A stretch of 64,000 nucleotides of DNA, taken from the NCBI RefSeq assembly GCF_045629565.1, contig NZ_JAZQRL010000132.1, forward strand, positions 6,467 through 70,466. Direction: 5' to 3'. The translations under genes and the position numbers were made by a program. Below are positions 9,328-18,158 of the stretch, piece by piece; position 1 is the first letter of the stretch; the number at the start of each line of letters is the position of its first letter. The DNA is from Arcticibacter sp045629565. GTDB taxonomy: Bacteria > Bacteroidota > Bacteroidia > Sphingobacteriales > Sphingobacteriaceae. The notes below the pieces were generated by a model. That model was not told the origin of the DNA and did no database searches. It worked only from the letters and a program-made list of their open reading frames with translations.

Positions 9328-11364
9328 ATGCGATTCATTGTTCCCGAGTTTCTGTTTGCGCTTGGCTTAATTGCAGTTCCTGTAATTGTTCACCTTTTTA
9401 ATTTCAGGCGATTTAAAAAGGTGTATTTTTCGAACATATCGTTGCTGAAGAAAGTTGAACTGCAGACCACGGGATCGCGCCAGGTCAAGCGCTATGCTTT
9501 ACTGGTGTGCCGCTCACTGGCGGTAATCTTTTTGGTGCTTGCTTTTGCACGGCCATATATAGCTGATAACGGAAGTGATAGTGATATTAATGCTGAATAT
9601 GTCAGCGTCTATGTCGATAATTCATATAGCATGGAAGCAATCAGCAGGGAGGGCAGCTTACTTGAAGAGGCAAAGAGCAAGGCTAAGGATATTGTGTCAA
9701 TGTACGGGCCAAACATCAGGATTCAGCTGGTGACCAACGATTTCGAGGGCATTCATCAGCGTTTGATGACAAAAGAAGAATTTCAGGATGCTGTCGACAC
9801 TATCCGGATAAGTCCACGCAGTCGTAACTTCAGGCAGGTGCTTGACAGGCAAAATATGTTGTTCAGCGGAAAAGCAGCTCAATCAAAGGTTACCTACTTT
9901 TTATCGGATTTTCAACGTAACCTTCGGGACGGGCAGAGGATAAGTGCCGACACTTCCAACCGCTACTCATTAGTCAAATTAAGAGCGGAAGGGCTTACGA
10001 ATATCTCAATTGATTCTTTATGGTTTTTATCGCCATTGCATAAACCCGGGGAATCAGAGCAACTAGTGGTGAGCTTAAGCAATAATTCAGATAATATGGC
10101 GGAGCAGGTGTCTGTCAGATTGCAGGTGGCAGGTCAGCAGAAAGCACTGTCAACTGTTGATATTGAAGGCAGGCGGCAGGTAATGGATACATTAACTTTT
10201 AATTCGCAAGAAAGCGGTTGGCAGGAAGCAAGTGTAGAAATTGTTGATAATCCTTTCAACTTTGATGACAAGTATTTCTTTACATATCCTGTCAGGGAAT
10301 CTTTGCCGCTTCTTATACTGGATAAGAAGGAGGCCAATCTGTATATTAACGCAGTATATCAATCTGAACCATTTTTTGAAGTGGAGCATGCAGATGTTGG
10401 AAGTGTAAACTATTCAGGTCTCGACGCTTATCCAATGATTGTCTTGGCTGGCCTGTCAAGCATTAGTGAAGGACTCAGTCAACAACTGTCAGAATATGTT
10501 CGTAAAGGGGGCACTCTTTTCCTATTTCCTCCGCAGGAGGGAGACTTGTCTGATTTGACGAGCCTTAATTCCCGTCTCGGTATTGACCAACCCCTAGGAC
10601 GGATCAATGAAGCAGTAAGGGCTGACTACATGGATACTCGCCATCCGATCTTTGGTGATGTTTTCCAGTCCTTACCGAGGAATATGAATCTTCCCTCAGC
10701 GAAATCCTATGTGCGGTACTCAAATTTAATAAGAAGCAGCCGTCGCGTTTTACTCAAATTCGAGAACGAAGACTTCTTTCTTGCTCATTATACTGTAGGA
10801 GCGGGACAGGTGTTCTTGTCAGCGGTAGCCGCCGAGGAAGGCAGTTCGAATTTAGTTAGACATCCGTTATTCGTCCCTATCATGTATCAGTCGGCCTTTT
10901 CAAGTTTGCGTGATCAGCCTCTTTATTACACGCTTGGTAGAGAGGAACTGATCAATATTCAGAATTCGGATTCAGGTACCAGGGAGGGGCTGAGACTGAG
11001 AGCTGGAGACAGGGAAATCATTCCAGACATCAGGCAAACAGAAAGCGGTATCAGGTTGTTTATCTCAGACGAGGCAATGAAGCCTGGAATTTACGATCTG
11101 ATACGTGGGAGCCATTTAATAAGTAAGGTAGCCTTCAATACCAATCCATCCGAATCGGACTTAAGCTATTTAGATGATGACATGCTTGAGGAGGTGTTTC
11201 CAAAAGGAGCTTTCAACCTCTATGATACAGGTGACAATACATTGGCATCAGAAATAAAAGCCGCAAATTATGGTGTGCAGTTGTGGAAACTTTGTCTAAT
11301 TTTATCCCTGATTTGCCTTGCTGCGGAAATCCTGCTCTTGCGTTACTACGGGCAGAAGACTTAA
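9328..11364 (+). CDS. BatA-type membrane protein with vWA-like domain
   Basis: A 678-residue protein. The N-terminus is the aerotolerance-regulator (BatA) module: FLFALGLIAVPVIVHLFNFRRFKKVYFSNISLLKKV, then a second membrane helix near residues 55-75 (YALLVCRSLAVIFLVLAFARPY). A vWA-like region begins with VSVYVDNSYSM, a DxSxS-type metal site. A large periplasmic part resembling a class-I amidotransferase-like fold follows (SGLDAYPMIVLAG..VRKGGTLFLFPPQ; this is inference). One C-terminal helix (LWKLCLILSLICLAAEILLL) closes the protein. Its role is unknown; relatives sit in MoxR/Bat loci. It leads a tightly packed gene series that runs to rseP. Confidence 0.8.
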   Translation: MRFIVPEFLFALGLIAVPVIVHLFNFRRFKKVYFSNISLLKKVELQTTGSRQVKRYALLVCRSLAVIFLVLAFARPYIADNGSDSDINAEYVSVYVDNSYSMEAISREGSLLEEAKSKAKDIVSMYGPNIRIQLVTNDFEGIHQRLMTKEEFQDAVDTIRISPRSRNFRQVLDRQNMLFSGKAAQSKVTYFLSDFQRNLRDGQRISADTSNRYSLVKLRAEGLTNISIDSLWFLSPLHKPGESEQLVVSLSNNSDNMAEQVSVRLQVAGQQKALSTVDIEGRRQVMDTLTFNSQESGWQEASVEIVDNPFNFDDKYFFTYPVRESLPLLILDKKEANLYINAVYQSEPFFEVEHADVGSVNYSGLDAYPMIVLAGLSSISEGLSQQLSEYVRKGGTLFLFPPQEGDLSDLTSLNSRLGIDQPLGRINEAVRADYMDTRHPIFGDVFQSLPRNMNLPSAKSYVRYSNLIRSSRRVLLKFENEDFFLAHYTVGAGQVFLSAVAAEEGSSNLVRHPLFVPIMYQSAFSSLRDQPLYYTLGREELINIQNSDSGTREGLRLRAGDREIIPDIRQTESGIRLFISDEAMKPGIYDLIRGSHLISKVAFNTNPSESDLSYLDDDMLEEVFPKGAFNLYDTGDNTLASEIKAANYGVQLWKLCLILSLICLAAEILLLRYYGQKT

Positions 11365-11379
11365 AAGATTAACGATCAA

Positions 11380-12648
11380 ATGAATACACTACTCTTTCGC
11401 TCAGCCACACTTATCTGTCCAAATTCCGAATATCATAAAAAGTCTGTTGATGTATTGATAAAGGACGGCAAGATTGAAGAGCTGTCTGGAAACATTGACG
11501 CTGGTAAAGAAGGGTTGCAGGTGATAAATGCAAAAGGTTGCTACCTGGCCCCTGGATTTTTTGATCTTAACGCCAGTTTTGGTGAACCTGGATATGAGAC
11601 ACGGGAGGACTTGATAAGTGGAGCCCTGGCCGCTATGGCCGGAGGATTTACGGGAGTGGCTATTCAACCATCTACTAATCCGCCTATACATTCGAAGTCG
11701 GAAGTTTCTTATATAGTAAACCGCAGTTCCAGCTTCCTAACGGATGTTCATCCGCTCGGATGTATAAGCTATGGAAGAGAAGGCAAAGATCTGGCAGAGC
11801 TATACGATATGAAACTTGCGGGAGCCGTGGCCTTTACAGACGGTAACCGGCCTATAAATGACTCTGGACTGATGAGCAGGGCCTTACTTTATGCAAAGGG
11901 ATTTGACGGCCTTGTGTTTTCTTATCCGGAGGACAGCTCAGTAGCAGGGAAGGGTAAAATGAACGAAGGAGTTGTTAGTACTTTTTTGGGAATGAAAGGT
12001 ATTCCGAGCCTTGCCGAAGAAATCGCTATTTCGAGAGATTTATACTTAGCAGAATACAATGACTCAAGGATCCACTTCAGCACCATTTCTTCAGCGGGCA
12101 GTGTAAGGCTGATTCGGGAAGCGAAAGCGAAGGGGGTTCGCGTTACCTGTGACGTTGCGGCCCATCATCTCGTACTTACCGATGAGGTTCTGAAGGGCTT
12201 CGATACCAATTACAAAGTTAAACCTCCATTGAGAGGTATGGAAGACGTAGATGCTCTCCTGGAAGGATTGACTGACGGAACGATTGACGCGATCGTATCC
12301 CAACATACACCGCACGAAATTGAGTTCAAAGATGTTGAGTTTGAAATAGCGTCATTTGGGATTATAGGTCTTCAAACCGTTCTACCGCTGGCTTTGAAAA
12401 CCGGATTGCCGGTTGATCTACTAGTGGAGAAGCTGTCTGTTAACCCGCGAAAAATATTGAATTTGCCTTTGCCTTCATTAGAGAAGGGAGATGTTGCCAA
12501 CTTAGTTCTCTTTAGTGAGGATTTAGAATGGGTCTTTGACCCGGGCAGCAATAAATCTAAAGCGGCCAATTCACCTTTTATAGGTCAAACACTGAAAGGA
12601 AGGGTTCTGGCCGTGTGTAACAATGAACAGTTTTATTATCAACAATAA
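11380..12648 (+). CDS. Dihydroorotase-like amidohydrolase, predicted non-catalytic
   Basis: A 422-residue protein with the overall order of a class-I dihydroorotase (PyrC/AllB family): PGFFDLNASFGEPGYETRED near 59-77, KGKMNEG at 191-197, CDVAAHHLVLTDE at 257-269 and a C-terminal DVANLVLF strand. Every metal ligand I can place is changed. The DxHxH site is D62-L-N64-A-S66, the HCED histidine is Tyr182, the HxST histidine is Thr235, and the catalytic Asp of SDHxPH is Gln308. It therefore should not hydrolyse dihydroorotate. It may have a structural role, as shown for inactive PyrC-like partners of aspartate transcarbamoylase in Pseudomonas. It begins 15 bases after the BatA-type gene. Confidence 0.85.
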   Translation: MNTLLFRSATLICPNSEYHKKSVDVLIKDGKIEELSGNIDAGKEGLQVINAKGCYLAPGFFDLNASFGEPGYETREDLISGALAAMAGGFTGVAIQPSTNPPIHSKSEVSYIVNRSSSFLTDVHPLGCISYGREGKDLAELYDMKLAGAVAFTDGNRPINDSGLMSRALLYAKGFDGLVFSYPEDSSVAGKGKMNEGVVSTFLGMKGIPSLAEEIAISRDLYLAEYNDSRIHFSTISSAGSVRLIREAKAKGVRVTCDVAAHHLVLTDEVLKGFDTNYKVKPPLRGMEDVDALLEGLTDGTIDAIVSQHTPHEIEFKDVEFEIASFGIIGLQTVLPLALKTGLPVDLLVEKLSVNPRKILNLPLPSLEKGDVANLVLFSEDLEWVFDPGSNKSKAANSPFIGQTLKGRVLAVCNNEQFYYQQ

Positions 12649-12653
12649 GGACT

Positions 12654-13328
12654 ATGGAAAAACAGATCGAAAAGGCAGTAAATGCCGCGTTAGCGCAATT
12701 TGAGAGTATCTCAGGAAAATCAGTTGGCGAGTTCCAGGACAAGATCAGTACTGTCTTCGATTCTGAGAAGGGTTTTATGGATAAGGTTGCGGACCTGGAT
12801 GCCGCATTTGACGATGAGCCGTCGCTGGAGAATCTTCGTGAGGTGTTTTTTGATCTGCTAATGGTCAATTTCTTTTCGGAAGATGTGCATAAGCTGGAGG
12901 AAGATTATCTGGAGACTCCAGAGTGGGAAGAAATTGAAAATCAAACGATTGATCGTGGTACAGAACTACTGAACGTCTTGCTCTATATTCAGGAGTGCGA
13001 GGATGAGGACATTCAGCCGGAACTCGAAGACTTCCTGAAGGAGTTCTTGCTCGTTGATGAGGATGAGTTTCAGGATGAGCACCGTATCTATGAGGATATG
13101 ATAGCCAACCAGGTATTGATGGAAAGCAATGTTGAGGAGATCAGCAAGGTTGCTGCGAGCTTGTCTGAGGAATCGGAAATAGGGGATTTATTTTATCCGG
13201 TGATGTGTTTCTTTTTACAGACCACTCCGGAAGAAGACGAGGTTCAGGAGGTTATTAACTACAGTCAGGAACCAGACTTTGATGCCGTAGTATACTCCAT
13301 GTTAGTGGCGTTTAATGAAGGAGAATAG
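12654..13328 (+). CDS. Acidic conserved hypothetical protein, 224 aa
   Basis: I do not recognise a named family. The protein is soluble, strongly acidic (runs such as ECEDEDIQPELEDFLKEFLLVDEDEF) and almost entirely helical. It has neither a signal peptide nor membrane segments. It starts five bases after the dihydroorotase-like gene, and its stop codon abuts the GTG start of the DUF4199 gene, so the two are probably translationally coupled. The context offers no clear job. Confidence 0.75.
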   Translation: MEKQIEKAVNAALAQFESISGKSVGEFQDKISTVFDSEKGFMDKVADLDAAFDDEPSLENLREVFFDLLMVNFFSEDVHKLEEDYLETPEWEEIENQTIDRGTELLNVLLYIQECEDEDIQPELEDFLKEFLLVDEDEFQDEHRIYEDMIANQVLMESNVEEISKVAASLSEESEIGDLFYPVMCFFLQTTPEEDEVQEVINYSQEPDFDAVVYSMLVAFNEGE

Positions 13329-13913
13329 GTGGCCGAAGTATCAATAAATCAAAGAGAATTAAAAAAAGGTGGGGCCATTAATGGCCTCATCTTTGGTATT
13401 ATCGTCTTGCTTGCTGGTATTATTTCCGTTTATATGCTGGCAAATACAGCGAATTTTGCCCTGGTTGTTGCAACGCCCTTGATCGTGTCATTACTCGTTC
13501 CACTCGGAGCTGCGGTTTTTTTAGCGCTTAGTTTGAGAAAGCGAGTAGGGGGGTACTGGACTTTGAGACAGGCAACTACCGGGATATTTATTATGTTCAT
13601 CGTGGCCTACACTTTTTCGACCGTGGGGAATTTCGTGTTTTATGAAGTAAGTGGGCCCGCTTTGAAAGCTAAGACGAAGGAAAACCTGGTTAGGGTGACC
13701 ACCTCGTTCCTCGAAAGGCAGGGAGCAAATCAGGATGAGATTGACGCATCTGTAGACAAAGTAAATGCCGGTTTCGCAGAAGGAGCTGTTTTGACTACCG
13801 GACAAATGGTTCAGGGATATTTGCAGGCTATCATCATTATTTTTGTAGTTGCCCTTATCTTTGCAGCGATATTTAAAAAAGAGCCTCCGGTCTTTGTAAG
13901 AGAAGAGGACTAA
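13329..13913 (+). CDS. DUF4199-like membrane protein
   Basis: A 194-residue protein that starts with GTG directly after the stop of the preceding gene (zero spacing). The start is supported by the N-terminus MAEVSINQRELKKGGAINGLIFG, typical of DUF4199. It has four membrane segments: about 16-38, 42-68, 80-105 and 160-184. A soluble loop with LKAKTKENLVRVTTSFLERQGANQDEID lies between the third and fourth. In other Bacteroidota this family commonly precedes a GT2 glycosyltransferase and dihydroorotase-like genes, as here. The molecular function is unknown; export or processing of a glycolipid intermediate is only a guess from context. Confidence 0.85.
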   Translation: MAEVSINQRELKKGGAINGLIFGIIVLLAGIISVYMLANTANFALVVATPLIVSLLVPLGAAVFLALSLRKRVGGYWTLRQATTGIFIMFIVAYTFSTVGNFVFYEVSGPALKAKTKENLVRVTTSFLERQGANQDEIDASVDKVNAGFAEGAVLTTGQMVQGYLQAIIIIFVVALIFAAIFKKEPPVFVREED

Positions 13914-13917
13914 TAAT

Positions 13918-14883
13918 ATGTTGAACTCAAATATGGATATATCCGTAGTCGTACCACTATATAACGAAGAAGAATCTCTGCCGGAGCTGGTTGAATGGAA
14001 CCGGCGTGTTATGGAGGCCCATAACTATTCTTACGAGATAATTCTGGTGGACGACGGCAGCACCGATCACTCCTGGGAAGTAATTGAAGGTCTTAAGAAA
14101 CAGAATCCGCATATCCGAGGGATTAAATTCAGAAGAAATTATGGTAAGTCAGCTGCATTAAATGTGGGGTTTGAAGCGGCGCAGGGCAGGGTGGTAATCA
14201 CGATGGACGCAGACCTTCAGGACAGTCCGGATGAAATACCGACTCTTTACAGTCGTATTGTCGACGATAAATTTGATCTTGTTTCCGGATGGAAGAAAAA
14301 ACGGCATGATCCGATCACTAAAACTGTACCAACCAAGCTGTTCAACTCGGCCACGAGGAAGATGTCTGGCATTCACAATCTTCATGACTTCAACTGTGGA
14401 TTGAAGGCTTATCGCCGGGAAGTGGTTAAAAGCATCGAGGTCTATGGGGAGATGCACCGCTATATACCGGTGCTTGCAAAATGGGCTGGATTTAAGAAAA
14501 TAGGGGAACAAGTTGTAGAACATCGTCCAAGGAAATACGGTACTACCAAGTTTGGTCTGAGCAGGTTTATAAATGGTTTTCTTGACTTGCTTTCCATTAT
14601 TTTTGTAGGAAAGTTTGGCAAGCGTCCTATGCACTTCTTTGGTGCATTAGGCGTTCTGAGTTTTTTCGCAGGAACAGCGATTTCGGTGTGGTTAATTGCT
14701 GAGAAACTCTATGATATCTCGCATGGTTTGAAATTTAGAAACGTGACCGATCAGCCGCTGTTCTTTATCGCCCTCGTAGCCATAATCGTAGGTTTTCAGT
14801 TGTTTCTCACCGGGTTCGTTGCGGAGCTGGTTGCCCGAAATTCGTCTGAACGTAACGCTTACCAGATAGAAAGAGAGGCCTGA
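13918..14883 (+). CDS. GT2 glycosyltransferase, polyprenyl-phosphate (DPM1/GtrB-like) type
   Basis: A 321-residue protein. The GT-A catalytic domain shows VVVPLYNEEESLPEL, ILVDDGSTDHSWEVI, GKSAALNVGFEAAQG and the metal-binding TMDADLQDSPDE; later comes the acceptor-side HRYIPVLAKWAGFKKIGEQVVEHRPRKYGTTKFGLSRF. Two C-terminal membrane helices (FFGALGVLSFFAGTAISVWLIAEKL and FFIALVAIIVGFQLFLTGFVAELVA) are typical of enzymes that load a sugar onto undecaprenyl phosphate. A second start at codon 6 (MDISVVVPLYN) is possible. Its stop overlaps the next start by one base (TGATG). Confidence 0.9.
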   Translation: MLNSNMDISVVVPLYNEEESLPELVEWNRRVMEAHNYSYEIILVDDGSTDHSWEVIEGLKKQNPHIRGIKFRRNYGKSAALNVGFEAAQGRVVITMDADLQDSPDEIPTLYSRIVDDKFDLVSGWKKKRHDPITKTVPTKLFNSATRKMSGIHNLHDFNCGLKAYRREVVKSIEVYGEMHRYIPVLAKWAGFKKIGEQVVEHRPRKYGTTKFGLSRFINGFLDLLSIIFVGKFGKRPMHFFGALGVLSFFAGTAISVWLIAEKLYDISHGLKFRNVTDQPLFFIALVAIIVGFQLFLTGFVAELVARNSSERNAYQIEREA

Positions 14884-15854
14884 TGTTCTTTTCGATAATT
14901 ATTCCCTTATACAACAGACCACAGGAGATAGACGAGCTTCTGTATACGCTTACGCTTCAGACGTATACACAGTTTGAAGTTCTGGTTATTGAAGACGGGT
15001 CCGTCAAAGATGCCCGGGAAATCGTTGAAAGTTACCGGGACAAGCTGGATGTCAGGTATTACTTCAAGCATAATGAAGGACAAGGCTTCACGCGGAACTA
15101 CGCTTTTAAATTAGCCAAGGGCGACTACTTTATCATGTTTGATTCCGATTGTCTTATTCCTTCGGATTATCTGGAAATCGTTCATCGTCATCTATTGAAG
15201 CATCAGCTGGATGCTTATGGAGGCCCTGATGCAGCGCACTCATCTTTCACTCCGGTTCAGAAAGCTATCAGTTATGCAATGACATCACCTTTTACCACCG
15301 GTGGTATCCGCGGTAATAAGAAGCGAATAGGGGGGGCCTTTCATCCAAGAAGTTTTAATATGGGGATTTCCCGAAGAGTTTGGGAAGCGACGCATGGTTT
15401 TATTCTAACCCGTCTTGGGGAAGATATCGAATTTAGTATCCGCATACAGTCGATGGGTTTTAAGACCGGTCTGATCCCTGAGGCAAAAGTATTTCATAAA
15501 CGACGTACAAATTTTAAGCAATTTTATAAGCAACTTCATTTTTTTGGACGTGCGAGGATAAATATTTATACATTTTTTCCGTCTCAGTTGAAAGCTGTTC
15601 ATTTCTTTCCGGCATTGTTTACATTATTTGTTATTTTTACGGCGCTTGCTAACGCGCTAAGCATCAAACTGGCAGATGTATGCAATTTTCTGATTGCTGT
15701 ATACATTTTGCTATTGTTCTTTCATTCATGGAATGCGAACAAATCAGCAAAGGTTGCGTTTTTAAGCATAGTAGCAGCCTTTGTTCAGCTAATCGCTTAT
15801 GGCTTAGGTTTTATGCAGGATTTTTGGAAGCGAATAATTCTTAAACATTCATGA
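14883..15854 (+). CDS. GT2 glycosyltransferase with C-terminal membrane segments
   Basis: A 323-residue protein. The N-terminal GT-A domain has FSIIIPLYNRPQEIDELLYTL, VLVIEDGSVKDAREIV, a FTRNYAFKLAKGDYFIMFDSDCLIPSDY metal site and the LGEDIEFSIRIQSMGFKTGLIPEAKVFHKRR segment of bactoprenol-independent transferases. Two to three hydrophobic helices follow (about 238-305). Donor and acceptor are unknown. It overlaps the previous gene by one base and the next by four (ATGA), so the three genes are co-translated and probably act in one envelope-glycan pathway. Confidence 0.87.
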   Translation: MFFSIIIPLYNRPQEIDELLYTLTLQTYTQFEVLVIEDGSVKDAREIVESYRDKLDVRYYFKHNEGQGFTRNYAFKLAKGDYFIMFDSDCLIPSDYLEIVHRHLLKHQLDAYGGPDAAHSSFTPVQKAISYAMTSPFTTGGIRGNKKRIGGAFHPRSFNMGISRRVWEATHGFILTRLGEDIEFSIRIQSMGFKTGLIPEAKVFHKRRTNFKQFYKQLHFFGRARINIYTFFPSQLKAVHFFPALFTLFVIFTALANALSIKLADVCNFLIAVYILLLFFHSWNANKSAKVAFLSIVAAFVQLIAYGLGFMQDFWKRIILKHS

Positions 15855-16639
15855 TTGAATTTCTAAAGGAAAGCACATTTGGCGTAAATGATGTAGTTAC
15901 GACGGCATGGAGAGTGCTGAAACGCCAATATTTCAAGATATTGGGTTTGTGCCTTCTTATGTTTGTTATATTCAACCTTTCCGGCATCCTGGCTATGTAT
16001 ATCGGAGGTTTTAACATAGGATTGAGTATTCTTATGATGCTTATCTTTATCGCTGCATACTTCGGATTTCAGCTGACACTGTTCAAATTTGTGCTTCGGG
16101 TACTTGATAAGCCCGATGAGGACGTCTACGTTAAGGATTCCTTTCCAACCACAAGGCAGATTCTGAGATTTCTATTGGCGACGTTTTATTTTGTGCTTTG
16201 TATTCTGGTAGTTTATGGTCTCATCATCCTGGTAATACTCCCATTCGCCTATGTACGCATACCGATGGATATTCTCACTCAGGTCGCGACATCGTTAGGA
16301 GTTCTGGGTATCATTTTTACCTGGATCCGGATTTCTTTTTTTCCCTTCTTTATAATAGATAGAAATTGTTCACCCTTTAAGTCTATCAGATTGAGTATGG
16401 CTATTACTAGGGGCAATTTTACTAAATTGTTGATGCTGTTGATGCTTCTTGCAATTTGTCAGGCACTTTATTTAAAGATCTATTCTGAACAGGATCTTAT
16501 TTCGGCTGCGATGATTAACCTTGTCAACTCTTTGCTTATCATTCCTCTGTCGAGCGTGGCTATAGCTGTGGCTTATCGTCAGATGATGAATGAGTATCAC
16601 GGAGAGGAAGATCCGGGCTTAATGGGCAATATCATTTAA
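15851..16639 (+). CDS. Polytopic membrane protein, 262 aa, unknown function
   Basis: Six predicted membrane helices (about residues 29-52, 57-84, 101-128, 142-168, 195-214 and 222-244) and short loops. The charged loops include VLRVLDKPDEDVYVKDSF and DRNCSPFKSIRLSMAITRGNF, the latter reminiscent of DUF975 or glycerophosphodiesterase membrane-domain proteins. I cannot assign a family firmly. It overlaps the second glycosyltransferase by four bases and precedes the GH3-type gene by five, so it belongs to the same operon. Confidence 0.7.
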   Translation: MIEFLKESTFGVNDVVTTAWRVLKRQYFKILGLCLLMFVIFNLSGILAMYIGGFNIGLSILMMLIFIAAYFGFQLTLFKFVLRVLDKPDEDVYVKDSFPTTRQILRFLLATFYFVLCILVVYGLIILVILPFAYVRIPMDILTQVATSLGVLGIIFTWIRISFFPFFIIDRNCSPFKSIRLSMAITRGNFTKLLMLLMLLAICQALYLKIYSEQDLISAAMINLVNSLLIIPLSSVAIAVAYRQMMNEYHGEEDPGLMGNII

Positions 16640-16644
16640 TTAGT

Positions 16645-18147
16645 ATGGGACTTAAGGCGAAACTTAGCAAGCCCTTTGCTGCGTTGGCAGTTTACCGGAT
16701 TAACAAATGGAAAAACAGGTCAATAGAAGTGCAGAACCGGATTATGTCTACCTTAGTCCGTCAGGCAAGGTATACGGTTTTTGGGCGGGATCATAATTTT
16801 AATCAGATCCAGACCTATGAAGATTTTAAAAAGAACGTCCCTATTCGCGACTACGAAGATTTGAGACCGTACGTAGACAGGATAGTAAATGGAGAAGCGG
16901 ATATCTTGTGGAAAGGTAAGCCTGCTTATCTTGCCAAAACCTCCGGCACTACATCAGGCGTAAAATACATTCCTATTTCAAAAGAATCTATGCCTGAGCA
17001 TATCAAGGCCGCCCGCAATGCGCTGCTAACTTACATACATGAAACGGGTAAAACTGACTTCGTGAATGGAAAGATGATTTTCTTACAAGGAAGTCCGGTG
17101 CTTTCAGAGAAACATGGTGTTGCCACGGGTCGGCTCTCCGGTATTGTTGCCCATCATATTCCGCAATATTTGCAGAAGAACCGACTTCCGACATATGAAA
17201 CAAACTGCATTGAAGATTGGGAGGAAAAGGTAGACGCAATAGTGGAGGAGACCTTTCATGAGGATATGACACTGATATCTGGCATACCTCCCTGGGTTCA
17301 GATGTATTTCGATCGTTTGTCCGCTAAAGCGGACGGAAAGAAGATCAAGGATATTTTTAAAAACTTTGGCCTGTTTGTGTACGGTGGGGTTAACTATGAG
17401 CCATATCGCCAGAGGATGGAGGAGGTGATTGGCAGAAAGATTGATTCCATCGAAACTTACCCGGCTTCAGAAGGTTTCATCGCCTATCAAGATTCGCAGG
17501 AAGAAAAAGGTTTGCTGCTTCTGACAAATGCAGGAATGTTTTATGAGTTTATTCCTTCTGAAGAGTATTTTAGTGAAAACCGCCGTCGTTTAAGTTTAGC
17601 GGAGGTAGAACTTGGTACCAACTATGCCTTGATTTTAAATACGAATGCCGGACTTTGGGGGTACAGTATTGGTGATACGATCAGGTTTGTTTCCAAAAAT
17701 CCCTATCGAATTGTGGTGACCGGTCGGATTAAACACTATATTTCCGCTTTCGGTGAGCATGTTATAGGAGAGGAAGTAGAGAGCGCTTTATTGGAAGCGG
17801 CGTCAGAATACGACGTGGAAGTGACTGAGTTTACAGTAGCGCCGCAAGTCACTCCTTTGGCTGGTGAGCTTCCGTACCACGAGTGGTTCGTTGAATTCGC
17901 AAACCCGCCGCACGACATGGATGCATTCAGCAAGCGAGTGGACGTAGCCATGCAAAAGAAAAATATTTATTACTTTGACCTGATAACTGGAAATATCTTG
18001 AGGCCGCTCATAATCCGATCTCTGGTTAAGGGAGCTTTTCAGCAATATATGAAAAGCAAGGGTAAATTGGGTGGTCAGAACAAAGTACCGCGATTATCAA
18101 ATGATCGTAACATTGCAGACGGACTGACACCTTTTATTACACAATAG
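16645..18147 (+). CDS. GH3-family acyl-adenylating enzyme (auxin-responsive GH3-like)
   Basis: A 500-residue protein of the ANL adenylate-forming superfamily. The ATP-loop is LAKTSGTTSGVKYIPIS, followed by ETYPASEGFIAYQ, YALILNTNAGLWGYSIGDTIRFVSKNPYRIVVTGRIKHYISAFGEHVIGEEVESAL and a C-terminal lid with a conserved Lys segment. In plants the family conjugates amino acids to jasmonate or auxin. In Bacteroidota the substrates are not established; activation of a carboxylic acid for amide formation is the safest reading. It follows the membrane protein by five bases and precedes dxr by eleven. Confidence 0.88.
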   Translation: MGLKAKLSKPFAALAVYRINKWKNRSIEVQNRIMSTLVRQARYTVFGRDHNFNQIQTYEDFKKNVPIRDYEDLRPYVDRIVNGEADILWKGKPAYLAKTSGTTSGVKYIPISKESMPEHIKAARNALLTYIHETGKTDFVNGKMIFLQGSPVLSEKHGVATGRLSGIVAHHIPQYLQKNRLPTYETNCIEDWEEKVDAIVEETFHEDMTLISGIPPWVQMYFDRLSAKADGKKIKDIFKNFGLFVYGGVNYEPYRQRMEEVIGRKIDSIETYPASEGFIAYQDSQEEKGLLLLTNAGMFYEFIPSEEYFSENRRRLSLAEVELGTNYALILNTNAGLWGYSIGDTIRFVSKNPYRIVVTGRIKHYISAFGEHVIGEEVESALLEAASEYDVEVTEFTVAPQVTPLAGELPYHEWFVEFANPPHDMDAFSKRVDVAMQKKNIYYFDLITGNILRPLIIRSLVKGAFQQYMKSKGKLGGQNKVPRLSNDRNIADGLTPFITQ

Positions 18148-18158
18148 AATTATTACAA

